This document shows positions 41,582-52,981 of a stretch of 64,000 nt of DNA, in pieces. Origin of the DNA: Tetraselmis striata (taxonomy: Eukaryota > Chlorophyta > Chlorodendrophyceae > Chlorodendrales > Chlorodendraceae); assembly GCA_006384855.1 (NCBI GenBank), contig VCJN01000123.1:247501-311500 (forward strand), in the 5' to 3' direction. The notes under the pieces are model-generated. The model searched no databases and was not told the DNA's origin. It saw nothing but the letters and a program-made list of their open reading frames with translations. The translations under genes and the position numbers were made by a program. Each line of letters opens with the position of its first letter. Positions within the stretch are counted from its first letter, which is position 1.

Positions 41582-42023
41582 CATCCCTCACCCTCCGGGC
41601 CGAACAACGCCCAGTCTACACTCTCAGCCTGCAGGTGACCGCCCGCCACCACAGCATCATCGGTGGCACCCGCGCAAGTGACAGAACAGCGCAGTGGCTA
41701 CCGACAGTCTCGACAGCGAGCGGGAAGATCAAGGCCGTGCCAGCTCAGCCACATGCCGATGGGCAACCTGCGGGCAAGCGCTAGCACTAGATAGCACCAG
41801 CCGGCCCAGCCCAACTGACACTAACAACGAACCCAACAGCCCAAGCCGAACCTGAGGTCATCGACACTCCCCCCTTGGGTTCGAGCACATGATACATACT
41901 GAAGCGAGGGGCGGTCGCTACTGCCGTCGCAGCCATCGACCGACGCCGAACAACACCGGAGCCCGCCCTCGGAGCAGCCCGCTCAGCCCCTGCGCCCACT
42001 GCCACAGCCCGACGGCGAACGCA

Positions 42024-42567
42024 ATGACGGGAGCACAGGCAGACGACGAGGACGAACTCGAACTGAACTACGAGGAGAACGATAGCACCATGGATGTGGA
42101 TACCGCCAATCGCGGAGTAGCGGAGGTCCTAGGTATGGCTGACGTTTCCCTCGACTTCCCTCAGCGCTCTCTAGCGCAGCGCACATTCCGCGAGGGCACA
42201 CTTGACGGCACCACAGAAAAAACTTGTCGAGCTTCAGCACCTCACCGCCGTGACCGCCGAGCTGCTTCCCATGTCTTCCCCAGCCAGTCAGCATGCACTC
42301 GAGGCCGAACTCGCCCGACTCACAGCGGAGTCACATCGCTTGCGAAACCCCCAACGCCACTCGATCCAGCTCGAGCAACGCCCTGCCCGCCAGACCCGGG
42401 CAGGTAAGGGCAAGGGAGCAGCACCTGGCAAGCACAAGAAGAAGCCGCCCATGGCTCGTAGCCGCTCATGCCATACCACCCGCAACCGCAACCGCAACAG
42501 GGGCAAGCCGCGCCTCTCGGGCACTCGCGACTCCGACACCGAGTGGGAGATTGACGACGTTGTTTAG
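42024..42567 (+). pseudogene. acidic/coiled-coil/basic protein, one frameshift (gag- or ORF1-like)
   Basis: From the ATG at 42024: acidic start (DDEDELELNYEENDSTMDVD), then VAEVLGMADVSLDFPQRSLA. At an A-run near 42218 the frame shifts by one. In the new frame comes KKLVELQHLTAVTAELL, then HALEAELARLTAESHRL (likely coiled coil), a basic stretch (KGKGAAPGKHKKKPP and RNRNRNRG) and an acidic end DSDTEWEIDDVV. Acidic, coiled-coil and basic segments in this order suit a nucleic-acid-binding ORF1 or gag protein. It follows the unidentified ORF at 40710-41581 on the same strand and probably belongs to the same inserted element. Confidence 0.5.
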
Positions 42568-42659
42568 TAGAGGTGAGGGGGTAGCATGGTCTTGGGGAGC
42601 AGGGTGGGTGCTTGGGCGGCGTTGGGACCTTCGGTTGCCCCTTCTTGGGCGTATGTAGA

Positions 42660-43200
42660 GCTAACTTCGGACGTCCCGGTTTGAAGTAGTTTGGGTCCGC
42701 CTTTGCGATGCCTAGGGCATAGAAGCCGTAGTCTTGTAGGCCGAAGGAGAACATGTAATCTCCCTTCTTTGTGAGGTGGCGCACTCCAAGTAGTGTCTCG
42801 ATCTTGGGCCGCTTGCGCACACAGTAGGAGTTAAGCACGCGGCGGTCGATGATGCATCGCCACTGGTTGACGCCGGGCTTGGACACTAACAAAGAGTACT
42901 GACACCCACTTGCGGCAGGTGCCCAACTCCCACGCGCCGGACTCCGCGAAGCTGGCAAGCTGGCCTTCGAGGAAGGTAAGCTGCGCCGGGGTAGCTTCTT
43001 GCATGCTAATGCCGTAGCGGAAGTGGGGTGAGGGGCGGTTGTACTCGAAGGGAATCCAGACGCCCTCCTTGATCCACCGTAGGACTTGATCACTCGCTCC
43101 GAGATGTTGCCAATGACACAAATGCCGCCGCACGCTATGTCGCATGCAGCTTGAACTTGGGTAGCATGACTCGGAACGGCGGGGCACACCCTCAGTTATG
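42660..43200 (-). pseudogene. reverse transcriptase N-terminal half (DIRS element 2)
   Basis: Pre-RT motifs RWIKEGVWIPFEYNRPSP and FAESGAWELGTCRKW are followed, after a frame change, by WRCIIDRRVLNSYCVRKRP, RHLTKKGDYMFSFGLQDYG and FYALGIAKADPNYF. Sequence homologous to element 1 ends there, before the YxDD box. The same GDYMFSF motif in element 1 (KGDYMFSFDLQDG) retains the catalytic Asp, which here reads Gly (FGLQD). That is a further sign of decay. Confidence 0.85.
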
Positions 43201-44169
43201 CTCCTCGGCCTGCGGGGTAGTAGTCTTCTTCGCAGGGCTGCCGAGCTGAGGCTTGCCCTTGATCTTGTCTTTGTCCTTGTTCTTGTCCGCCCTCTCCTTG
43301 TTAGCTCGGTCTGCGGGCTCCGCACGCTGCTGCTCCTTGATACGGATGCTGCCGCCGCCGCCTCCGCCGCCCCTCTCCGCCCTTGAAATGCGCGTCTGCC
43401 TGCGGCTTGGCCGCCTGGTAGAGGCTGACCTCGATTCGTTTGTCGTTCAGGCGTTGAGGGGGCCGTCGACGAGGCTGCGGTGATGTCGAAGAAGCGGGAG
43501 TAGACGAGGCGCTAGGCGACTCGGCGGGAATAAGTGCCTTCCTTCTTGCACTTGAAACGCCGGAGGTAGGTGAGCCGCTCTTAAGCAGCCTGCCCACACG
43601 TCGCGATCGTGCGAATCGCGGAGTCGAGTAGGACATCGTTGGCGTCCGCGGTGTCGCGAGCGGTGACGTTTTGCGCGCGAAGCGTTGCCACGGCGTCCGC
43701 GAGCTCCGCGTGGGCTGAGGCGGTAAAACTCCATAGCATAACATGTAGCGATACTCGTCGCGCGTCGCGTGCTTCTTCTCGTCGGTGAGGTAGCGGTCCC
43801 ACTCGTCGTTGCGTGGGTTCCACAGCCCGGGGGTGGTGAGTCCTACGGGGGGTATAGACTCGGCGTAAGCCCGCGGGATGTAACCGATCCAATCGCGCGA
43901 GTCGATGAACGCCGCGTGGCCTGTAGATTTCGCAGGGAACCTGGGGAGAGGGTCGTCCTCCTCCTCGTCACCCTCGAGACCATCGGTTGGAATATGTGCG
44001 GCGGTGGTTGTTGAATGGAAGGGGTGCGGGAGTCTAGCTCGTTGACTCGCAGCAACATTCGTTGCGCCAGCGCAGTAACGCTAGCGGCGTCAGTTGTCGA
44101 GCTCATGGCGTTGCCTCCCACCGCCCCCTCCGAATCGTACACGTCGACGGGCAACCGTGTGTTGTCCAT
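43200..44169 (-). pseudogene. gag-like region (DIRS element 2)
   Basis: From the ATG at 44169: MDNTRLPVDVYDSEGAVGG, then ALAQRMLLRVNELDSRTP. In other phases come RDWIGYIPRAYAESIPPVGL, RDEYRYMLCYG, ADAVATLRA and RRVGRLLKS, and a basic C terminus. RDEYR...LCYG and the ATLRA motif are shared with element 1, which fixes the homology. At least two frameshifts. Confidence 0.6.
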
Positions 44170-44280
44170 ATATAGTACGGCCCGCTGTCGTTACTGCAGT
44201 CGCGGCGAGCGGCTGGCGTCGAACGTCGTGTGAGATCACTTGTCACCTTGCGAGACCGCGAGAGTCTTGATTCCATATTG

Positions 44281-44460
44281 CGCTAGCTGGAAGCTGGCGC
44301 AAAGGCAGAAGGTGGAGGCACCGCCGCGTCGCGGGGCGTCATATATAGGGATGAGGGACGGACGTGGGCACCCGGCTGTAGCGTCCTAGCCGCGTACGGA
44401 TGAATTTGTAACGTCGGGTACTACCCGTCGTACATTGCCCCATGTAATTCAAACCTCTAC
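44281..44460 (+). repeat. DIRS terminal repeat (element 2, 5' side)
   Basis: GGAAGCTGGCGCAAAGGCAG, AGGTGGAGGCACCGCCGCG and GTAATTCAAACCTCTAC match 27481-27725 and, more distantly, 2799-3005 and 7410-7608. Confidence 0.8.
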
Positions 44461-44704
44461 TATGGGACTGGGTGCAATATCCAGTGAGAACCTCTATAAT
44501 TCTCAATATGAAAACAAATTCTTGATTATTACAACCTGTCCCCAGACTTGGCATTCTTCGGCAAACCAGACGTTCCTTGTGTTTCAAAGGGAGGGGCTGT
44601 GTGTTCTGCCAAAAAGACGCTTTGGATTGGGTTGCAGTGGTTTCTATGGCAGGAGCATGTCGGCAGCCCGCAAGAATAGAAAGCATGAAGTGAGGGAGGC
44701 AGGG

Positions 44705-45030
44705 GTGGAGGGACGCGGCCCGCCACATGGTAGTCGGGGCGCGAAGATGGCAGATGGGGACATCAGATAGCCCGCCAGTTTTATAAGAATTCTACCTCGA
44801 GTGGGGTCGACACGCATCGTAGTGCTGGAGTTGATCGTGCTCGTTTGTACGGTTGTTTCTCTCTCGTGCATATCTTTCCGGGTTTTGGAGCATACGCGTA
44901 CTACCGTGAAATGTTTTTTGGTACGATGTATAGCTGCGTGCGTTTGCATGCGTGCCACATGTGTAACGTGTACGCAGGCGAGCGCGCGCCATCCACGGTC
45001 GCCAGACGGAAAGGAAGCCCCAACTAGTGG
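44705..45030 (+). repeat. terminal direct repeat, left copy
   Basis: Pairs with 47697-47957 plus 48300-48365. Confidence 0.85.
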
Positions 45031-45297
45031 TCGTAAACATTTCAAAGGGAGTAGGGGGCTGTGTGGTTTGCCGAGCTCGATCTTGGGGCACGAGGGCACC
45101 GGCCGGCCCGAGGGATAGACGAGGGGCGGTCAGAAAACCCGGGGCCGGGCACCGGGCACGAAGGGGAGCCGGAAGGTGACCACCGGTCACTTGGGCGGAC
45201 CGACGCCAGTGCGCACGCCGAGGCGACCCGGTGCGAAGAGGTCCGGGGAGGGCGGGAAGACAACCACCTCGGATGCTATTTCCGAGAGGTGCTGGTG

Positions 45298-45905
45298 CCA
45301 GCCGCGGTCGGGCTAGTAGGGCACTACGATGACGGTGGCCGCCGCGCCGGAGGCGTAGAGTTTGATGACGAGGTCGTCGATGAGCCCCCAGAGGGGGTTG
45401 CACCAGTTGTGCTCCCGACGCCATGCGCCATTGGAGAGGCGCAGGCTGTCGGTAGCCGCGCTGCAAGGGTCACGCTAGCGGGAATTGTAGCGCGGGAGTC
45501 GCGAGTTCTCCATGGTAGCGAAGCGGTCGATGGTGTGACGCCCCCAGATGTTTTCGAGGTGGTTGAAGTGGCGTAGGCCGACCGCCCCGTCGCCGTAGTG
45601 AATTTCGCGGCTGAGACAGTCAGCCCATATGCTCGCCGTGGTCTTGATGTAGCGCGCACGGATGGAGATGTCGTTGGAGTCAAGGATGAACCACAGTTTT
45701 TGCAGCTCTGTCATGAGCATAGGGGAGCGGGCGGTGAGGTTGGGGAGGTCGTGGACCATGTCCATGTTGTCCTCGTGGAGCAGCACCTGTCGACCTCGCA
45801 GCTCCGAGAGGAAGGTGAGCACGGCTTACCGGACAACCTTGAGCTCCGTGTAGGTGATGTGCAGCTCGCGGTCGCAGTCGTACCAGAAACCGCGCGCCTC
45901 TATCG
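45298..45905 (-). pseudogene. RNase H domain and tail (element 3)
   Basis: LTFLSELRGRQVLLHEDNMD (HEDN), LTARSPMLMTELQKLWFIL, IRARYIKTTASIWADCLSR, then HTIDRFATMENSRLPRYNSR and, in another phase, WCNPLWGLIDDLVIKLYASG and ATVIVVPY, a stop, then RGWHQHLSEIA. These are the same blocks as in element 1 but better preserved. The stop in the VVPY-x-P block and the frame change make it inactive as it stands. Confidence 0.85.
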
Positions 45906-46422
45906 TCTAGTTGAGGAGGGCGGCACTCCGCCCGTAGCCGGAGCTGTCGACATGCATAATGTAGGCCGTCTCCACGGGTTTGTAGATGGAGCGGCCGTTG
46001 CTGTGGTTTGGGACCGCCACCCACCATTCGAGGTCGCGTCGGAGTTGGAGCGCCATCTAGACGCGTCCGCCCGCTCCACGAGTTCTTTGTGCGGAGCACC
46101 TCGTGTAGCTCGCTCATGTAGATGAACCGCGCCGGCTTGATGGCGAGAAATAGGAACAGGGCACGACCTGCCATGCTCTCGCACATGCAGCCTTCGATTG
46201 TCTTGCTTAGCCCGGCGGATGAGGACGAGGGCCCTAGCCGCGAGCGAATCGAGTTTTCGACGAGGGGGGGGGGGGGGGGGCTCGAATCGTACCGCTCCGT
46301 GAGTCGAACTCCATATCGAGGTGCTCCAACCGTTGTACCGGCTCCCACTGGCCCTTGTCGGGGTATCGGCTGAGGCCTAGCCGTCCGAGCAGGGAGGAGA
46401 GGCGGTCGCGCATAGCGCAGGC

Positions 46423-46941
46423 CTACGCCCGGCTGGACGCGAAGAACATGAAGTCGTCCATGTAGGGGAGCATGCGGCAGCCACGGAAGTGGGCGCTTGA
46501 CGTCATGCTGAGCTTGCTGAGCTTGGCGCGACGCCCTCTTTGGGAGTTCACTGCAAAGTCGGGGCGTCGCAGATGACGGTTGAACGCCGCGGTGAGAGAG
46601 CAAAAGTAGTAGGGGCTCAGGCTCCATCCCATGGGGAGCCCCGCCAGCCGGTAGGGCTTGTCTCGGTAGTTGACGGTACAATAGTCTCGGTCTTCTGGAG
46701 CGATGCCGACGGCGTAGAAGCCGCCTTGTAGGTCCGTGAAGAGCATGTAGTCACCCGGCCCAGCCAAGTGACGCAGTCGCGTGAGGGTCTCGAAACTCAT
46801 GTCTCGCTCCTCCGAGTACCAGTTGAGGGGTCGTAGATTGATGATGAGCCGCCACTTTGTTGACGCCCGGCTTGGGTACGAGGAGCAACCGAGAAACCCA
46901 CCACGAGTAGTGGCCGTCCTCCGCCTAGGCTCCGCTAGCAA
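46423..46941 (-). pseudogene. reverse transcriptase with YMDD (element 3)
   Basis: A 172-codon open frame: WRLIINLRPLNWYSEERDMS, GDYMLFTDLQGGFYAVGIAP, LPMGWSLSPYYFCSLTAAF and MLPYMDDFMFFAS. It has the catalytic Asp of the FTDLQ box and the YMDD box in one frame, the best-preserved RT of the window. The C-terminal thumb and RNase H connection run into other phases, with a poly-G run (46264-46280). It is clearly more distant from elements 1 and 2 than those are from each other. Confidence 0.9.
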
Positions 46942-47462
46942 GAAAGCGAGCCGGCTCGCCGTCCATGAAGCGTACTTGGTCGGGAGTCGCGTCCTCCATC
47001 GAGACCCCTTGGTGGAAAGCGGCGGGCGGCCCGCTCTTGAACGGGATGCGAACGCCGTTGCGGATCATGTCGACGACCCTGCGTCCGACGCCGATGTCCG
47101 CCCAGGCCTGCCAGTTGCGTCGCACCCGGTAGGTGGCGCATGTAGTCCGACTCCAGGGTACACGAGTCGGCACGCAAGCCGTAGTTATTCACATGGTTGC
47201 GCGCTTGGCGCGTAGGGGTCCGTCCTCGCTCGGGAGCGAACTCAACCGCCCTAGGTCGCGTGCTCGTCGCGCGTCGAGGCAGGAGTAGCCAACCACATGG
47301 AGCAGCTCGTTTTGTCACAGTAGTTGAGTCGCCCACCGGCCGGACACGGAATCTCTGACAATCCCTAGGTAGCCATTTGAATCGGTCAGCTAGGCCGAGG
47401 CGCCGAGCACTCGGCGCCAAGATGGAGCGGGCCATGAGGGTGAGGGCACGCAGATGGGGCAA
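46942..47462 (-). pseudogene. pre-RT/gag remnant (element 3)
   Basis: Contains VVDMIRNGVRIPFKSGPPAA and FHQGVSMEDATPDQVRFMDG, the same pre-RT signature as WIKEGVWIPFEYN in element 2, in an adjoining frame to the RT. Upstream sequence to 47462 is open but not recognisable. Confidence 0.65.
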
Positions 47463-47696
47463 CCAGTACCACCAACCCGCGCAGAAAGCGCGGTTGGGAT
47501 GGGGGGCTTGTTGAGAAGAGGGGCGCGGTGTCTAAACTCTCGCCTTTCGAAGGTGCGATTTAAGTCGTGAGTTGTCAGCAGACCGGCAGAAGTCGGCTAA
47601 TCGCACCCAAGAAGACAGCACCGGCGGTCGAAGAGCATGCGGTTCGGGCGTGCGGGGAAGCCGAAGGGTCTTGCACTACGGGACAAACCCGCGAGC

Positions 47697-48365
47697 ATCG
47701 ACATGGCCCGCCACATAGTATAAATAGGCAGGGCGCGAAGATGGAAGATGGGGACAGGAGATAGCCCGCTAGTTTTTATAAGACTTCTACCTCGAGTGGG
47801 GTCGACACGCCGGGTAGTGCTGGAGTTGACCGTGCTCGTTTGTACGGCTGTTTCTCTCATGCGCATATTTTTCCGGGTGTTGAAGCATACGCGTAGTACT
47901 ACCGTGTTTTATGTACGATGTATGGCTGTGTGCGTATGCATGCGTGTGTAAGGATATGTACCACACAAATCCCCATGTGGGTACGTACCCAGTGCCTGGT
48001 GCGTTTTGCGCGGTATCCCTACAGTTGGTTCTTCTACGCACGCATTGGATCCGGGTTCGATCCCGCGGAGAAACATATAATATGATATGATATCCCGCAA
48101 TGTTGGACGACCCGGCCAATGCGGATCGCCACCGAATCCAAGCCGAAACGTTGCTGGAGGATGTCCTCCATCCTATGGGGGGGGGGGGGGGGGGGGGAGG
48201 GGGGTTGGAGTGTAAGGATATGTGCCACACAAATCCCCATGTGGGTACCCAGTGCCTGGTGCGTCTTGCGCAATATCCTTACAGCGTGCCACATTTGTAA
48301 CAACGTGTATGTACGCAGGCGAGCGCGCGCAGCTGTCGCCAGACGGAAAGGAAACCCCAACTACT
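47697..48365 (+). repeat. terminal direct repeat, right copy with insertion
   Basis: Matches 44705-45030 but is interrupted after about 47957. The interruption is bounded by two ~78-base direct copies (47946-48022 and 48211-48290) sharing CACAAATCCCCATGTGGGTA. Between them is GGGTTCGATCCC at 48053-48064, which matches the internal B-box of tRNA genes, and a poly-G run at about 48177-48203. Confidence 0.75.
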
Positions 48366-48968
48366 GGGACCTGTAGTATACAACATCAGCATCCGCCGCC
48401 TGCTTCTTGCGGGTCTGCCTCGCTTGCTGCTGGATTGCTTCCGCCCCCGCCGGAGATCAGCCGCAGCAGGACCAGCGGCGGAGATTTGCTGCCGTTCTGA
48501 CCGCTCGGCCAGCAGACGGCCACCGCTGTCATCACACAGGGGGACTCAAACGGCCCGGACAGCCAGTGTGGGGGGGCGCACGATTACTGTCTGGCAAATG
48601 CCCGTGCTCCCAAAGCGCTTTGTGGTTTGAACAGCAGTGGTACCCCAGTAGCGACGGGCGCGAACCCACGGCCGCCCGCAACCCCTCTCAGGCGAAAGCG
48701 CGCCGGCCCCACCAACCGCCGATTGCTGCCCTCTTGCGTCAGGGCACCACCTACCGGCACGGTAGCAGCACCCCTGAATGTGTTGACAGGCGACACTTCC
48801 CTGAAGATGTCGCCTCCGGGACCGGTGCGTCCCGGCCTGCCCTTGCCTATTGTTGCCCTCAGCCCTTTCACCGCCAGAAGGAAATTGGCTGCACACACAG
48901 CATGCCCTGCTCAAAGCACGGCCTGAGCTAGCTACTACCCCTGAAATTACTCCATGTGACCCTGGCAG

Positions 48969-51511
48969 GGGCAGCCTGCGGGGGATGGGCACACACCGGG
49001 CAGGCGCGGGCGGCGGCCAGGCTCAAAGAATAGGGTGCAGTCAGGGGTGGCTCCGGCCGCCAGGCGCGGGCGGAAGAAGAAGACCACCACCCTTATCCCG
49101 CACCAGGTGGCGGCCGTGGTGCCGGAGTCCGCGTACTTCTCGCAGCTGCTGGACTTTGAGCGGCGCATTGATCAGGTCATCGCGAGGAGGACAGTGGACA
49201 TCAAGGAGGTGTGCAGCGCATCCCTTCACCCACCTTGGCGCACCCCTGCCGTTTGAACGCCAAAGTGCATGCTTCATCCTTCAAGCAGGCGCAGAGGCAC
49301 AGCAGCACGCGTGTATACTCGTGCAGCGGGGCGCTACTGCCTCCAACCTGCCACTCTTCCTCCTGCCCCCCCCCACACCCCCCCTCTTTACATGGATATG
49401 CTCGCCACAGGCGTTGAAGACGCAGGAGTACAGCCACCAGAAACTGCGCCTGTACATCTACAACACGCACGAGAACCAGGTGTGTCCCCCATCCCATTCC
49501 TCTAGGAGCCGTCCTGGGGCGCTTTGGGCCCGAATCTCACTGTCCCTCCCTTCCCCTCCAAAATCTCCCCTTGACCCATCTGGCAGGCCAATCCCGGGCC
49601 GGAGGACGTGCCAGGATGGACGCTTGTGTTGTATGGCCGCCTGGTGGCGCCATCCCCCGCCGACGCAGCCGCCCCCGTCCAGACGAGCTGCAACTTCTCC
49701 AGCCTACTCAAGAAGCTGGAGGTGCGCAGCGATCCTCGCCCTGGGCTTGGCTGAGCCCCAGCCAGGATTGGAGGATAACTGTCGAGTGTTTGCCAGAATT
49801 TGTATGGGCATTACAGGCTCCTTGCAGACCTTTGCTCCATATGCTGCTGACACTGCATTCCTCTCCCACAACTCGCCCAGGTGCAGCTGGACGCGGAGCA
49901 GTACCCAGATCAGGCGGGCCGCATTGTGTGGGACGCCAGCACCCACGCGGGCTCACACTCCGAGGCATTTGAAATCAAGCGAGCCGGCGCGCGGCCTTGC
50001 CGAGCGACCATCAAGCTGACGCTGAACTGCCCGCCTGAGCGCTACCAGCTGTCCAACCAGCTAGCGGCCATCGTGGGCGTCCGGCAGGAGTGCCGCCCTC
50101 GTATTTTACGCTCGGTGTGGTCCTACATTAAGAGGCACCGATTGCAATCCCCGGCCAACCCCATGTTGGTGGAGTGCGACGCAGCTTTATTGCAGGTGCT
50201 AGGGGAGAAGCAGGTGCCCCTCGCCCCCCCCCCCCCCTTGCCCTGCATGTGCATCATTGTAGGCGTCTAAATCAGAATGATGGGAATGCTAGATCCAGTT
50301 GGTGCTTGTCACTCGTACCGACAGCTAGTGCTGTTAAGAAGGGTTTATGTAGCCGCAGTTATATCAAGTGGTTTTGGGCTGTATATACCATCTAGCTGCT
50401 GGGGTACAGGCCGTGCGCTCGACATCGTGTTTGGTTACCGTCTACCCAAGGCATGCACGCACGCATAGTGCCGTCATGCCATAATTAGACGCTGTGTTGA
50501 CGCTGTGTTAGACGCTGTGTTGACGCTGTGTTGACGCTGTGTTGACTTTACATCCATGTGTGCTGCGATGCCTTTAGTTGTGAATGCATTCTAGTTTCGT
50601 TCCTTGTAGGCAATGGTGGGCAGACGCCTAGAAGCAGCATTGGCAGACCCTAACCCCTGCTCTGGCTGGCTTGCTTTGGCGCGCAGGTGCAAATTTGCCT
50701 CATGGATGAGCGGATATCAGCGCACCTGAAACCCGCGCAGCCGATCGAGCTGGAGTACACCATCGACACCAGCGGCGAGTCGCCCACTCACCCAGAATGT
50801 TACGAGATCGACGTGGAGATCCCCATCAATGTGCCAGGTCGCATGGCTGACTTTCTGGAGGCGCTGAACAAGGTGGGCCCTTCTCTGAGCGTGCTTGGCG
50901 TTGATGCTGATACCCCGTCCACGCCTGGAGCTGTTGTCGGGAAACTAGACGCTGTGCCGCAGCTCTGGTCAGCTTTGTCCGAGCTCAACGGAAGAATAGC
51001 CCTGGACTTCAGCTCAGTCAATGAGTCTATAACGCTGCAGCGCACAGGCCAAGGATGCTGAATGGACCTTGTAGCTATGTTGACTAATCTGTGCGAGCGG
51101 CGGGCAGGACCGAGAGTTGGAGACGTACCAGGCACGCATCACCCATGGCATCGAGAAGATCAACGAGCATCGGCGCCGGCGGGCCTTCTTCCTGGGCTTT
51201 TCGCAGTCGCCGATAGACTTCATCAACACGCTGGTGGCCAGCCAGGCGCGTGACCTGCGAACTGCAGCCACCAGCAACGGATCCGCAGAGGCCATGCGCC
51301 GGACGCACCTGTTTGAGGGTATGTGCACAATCGAAGAAGCCATGTGCCATGAAGCCTGGGTGCACAAACCAGCCTGATCTCCACTGATGTGCTGTGTTGT
51401 GTGTTGCGTGCTTCCCTGCCATACATCCCATGTTCTGTCGGTCCTATAGGGAAGTGGGTGGAGGACGCCGTGTTTCGCTACCTGCATCGCCGCGTTACGG
51501 AGGGGCAGTGA
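48969..51511 (+). CDS. SWI/SNF complex subunit BAF60/SWP73 (SMARCD family)
   Basis: A nuclear non-catalytic subunit of SWI/SNF chromatin remodellers that links the ATPase to transcription factors. Seven exons are supported: 48969-49208, 49411-49479, 49587-49721, 49881-50213, 50687-50872, 51108-51318 and 51450-51511. All junctions are GT-AG and in phase, encoding 411 aa. RRGRKKKTTTLIPHQVA, VPESAYFSQLLDFERRID, KLRLYIYNTHENQ and WTLVLYGRLVAP form the N-terminal conserved block. The SWIB domain follows (QLSNQLAAIVGV, SVWSYIKRHRLQSP, VECDAALLQVLGEKQ, then DERISAHLKP). The C-terminal block ends with FFLGFSQSPIDFINTLVASQ and WVEDAVFRYLHRR. The first exon is missing from my model: the family has a long low-complexity N terminus, and the region 48400-48968 is open in several frames without a clear choice. 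Confidence 0.92.
50487..50546 (+). repeat. short tandem repeat in an intron of the BAF60 gene
   Basis: GACGCTGTGTT is repeated five times with TGAC or AGAC joints. It lies in the 473-base intron between the two SWIB exons. Confidence 0.9.
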
Positions 51512-52981
51512 AGATGCTGCTGCTGCTCTGTCGATTGCGTGGACGTCGGTGCAGATGCCGCCGCAGCCATACGGACTCTGCCATCAAAATGCATCGCATG
51601 TATGTAGCTCGCATCAGTAGCGATTCAGAGAATGCCGTGTAGAAGAAGCCGAGGGGCTGCACAACCAATTCCTCTGCTCGCCAGAACCATATCCGCTCCA
51701 AGGTTTGGGGCAGGGGCGCAAGGTTTGGGGGGCGGGGGGGCCCGGGGGGGGGGGGGGGGGTTATTGTTGATCCCACAAGGATAGTATGTACTATCCGCGT
51801 CACCGCCCAGTTTTTTCCTCTCGTCTAAGTTGGCTACCAGGAGCATCAGCTTTAGTCAGCTTGTACCTGGTATAGCACACTCAAGTACTTGCAGAGGGCG
51901 TGCGTGTCAGAAAGGGCATATATCCTGCCAGGATGGATGCGGTCATATGGTACATGTAAAACCCGGGTGCTGACAGCGCTAGCTGTGCTCGTGCAACTCA
52001 CCTGTGGTAGCAGCCGAAGACTCTTACAGTATTGATGAAGACGCAAATCGTCAAGATGTTTCGGCGGATGCTTGGAATGTAGTGTCGCTGGATGACACAG
52101 GGCTTTCACCAACTGTACTGCTTGAGTGTCAGGGTTGTGGATAGTAATGCAGTTACTACAGAACATGGTTAAGCCTATACTCGGTATTACAGCGGTGCAT
52201 AGGATGGTCCGTGGCTCCTTGGTTGCGCCCGCGCCTGGCCCTCTATTGGGACTGCGTTCCTGGCGGCTTCTTATCGCTGGATCGGCTGGATGTTTGGGCT
52301 CTGGCTATGTTCTACAGCATGTTCGCGTTTGGATCCATTTCACAGTGATAGTATCCGTACTACAGGCGTCAAAAGTAATGAACGGGTGGGTTTTAGTCTG
52401 TGCTTGGGTGTGTGGGCATATTTCCTCATCTTCCCTCGAGCTAGCCGCCCCTAGTAGTCGCACAATGAATGCGATGGCGTATGATGGGCATATACGCATC
52501 TACATCTAGCATTGGTGAAATGCTACATCTTGCTAGATGCAACATCTAGGATCCATGCCCGGCTGGGTGTGGTAGGGGGCTGAGCGAGCGGGGTGGCTGG
52601 TTGTGGCGGATCATCGGATCATGCGACGACCGGGGAGCCCTACGGGGGGGCTCCTAAAATAATACTCGTAGTCCCGGTAGCGCCTTTTGGGGCCGCCGGG
52701 CAGCAACAATTTTGGGGGGGGCTGTCGACAACAATTCATGTAAGACCCCGGCCTGCTAGCGTCGGCCTCTCCGAGATCCGCCTACAAGCAGGAATGGGGC
52801 TGTACTACGGGCGGGGGCAGCCTACTTGCGAGGGCTGTTGCGAGGAAAGAAAATCGCGTTCTCGTGCTAGGGGCTGGAGCAGAATCTGACGGTACATCAT
52901 CATACTCAGGAACATAGGGAGTTAGAACATCATCCACAACATCTGCTATAGGACAAAACTGCTTAGTATTTATGTCCCTAG
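51512..52981. other. no gene recognised
   Basis: 3' side of the BAF60 gene, with a poly-G run at about 51738-51760. The small open frames have no family features. Confidence 0.45.

Larger units (their letters stand above)
36620..44460 (-). mobile_element. DIRS-like retrotransposon 2 (interrupted twice)
   Basis: Reading the minus strand from the terminal repeat at 44460-44281: gag-like (44169-43200), RT N-terminal half (43200-42660), then a break occupied by plus-strand ORFs (42567-40430). It continues with the RNase H tail (40420-40000), recombinase N-terminal half (40018-39480), LTR-flanked insertion (39498-37318) and recombinase C-terminal half (37310-36620). The order equals that of element 1. 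The YLDD part of the RT and most of RNase H are missing, so the first break involved loss as well as insertion. Where the element ends on the left is not clear. Confidence 0.7.
44705..48365 (-). mobile_element. RT/RNase H element with direct terminal repeats and no recombinase
   Basis: 44705-45030 and 47697-48365 are direct repeats, the second enlarged by an internal insertion (47946-48290). Shared landmarks are GGCCCGCCACAT, GATAGCCCGC, TCTACCTCGAGTGGGGTCG and CGCCAGACGGAAAGGAA. Between them the minus strand has pre-RT, RT with YMDD and RNase H of DIRS type, but after the RNase H tail (about 45298) there is only ~250 bases before the repeat. No tyrosine recombinase or integrase was found. 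This is either a deletion derivative of a DIRS element or a distinct type using the same RT lineage. Confidence 0.65.

Noticed and set aside
48407..48931. First exon of the BAF60 gene
   Set aside because: Three frames are open here and none shows conserved residues or a clear ATG-to-donor path in phase with 48969, so no exon was called.
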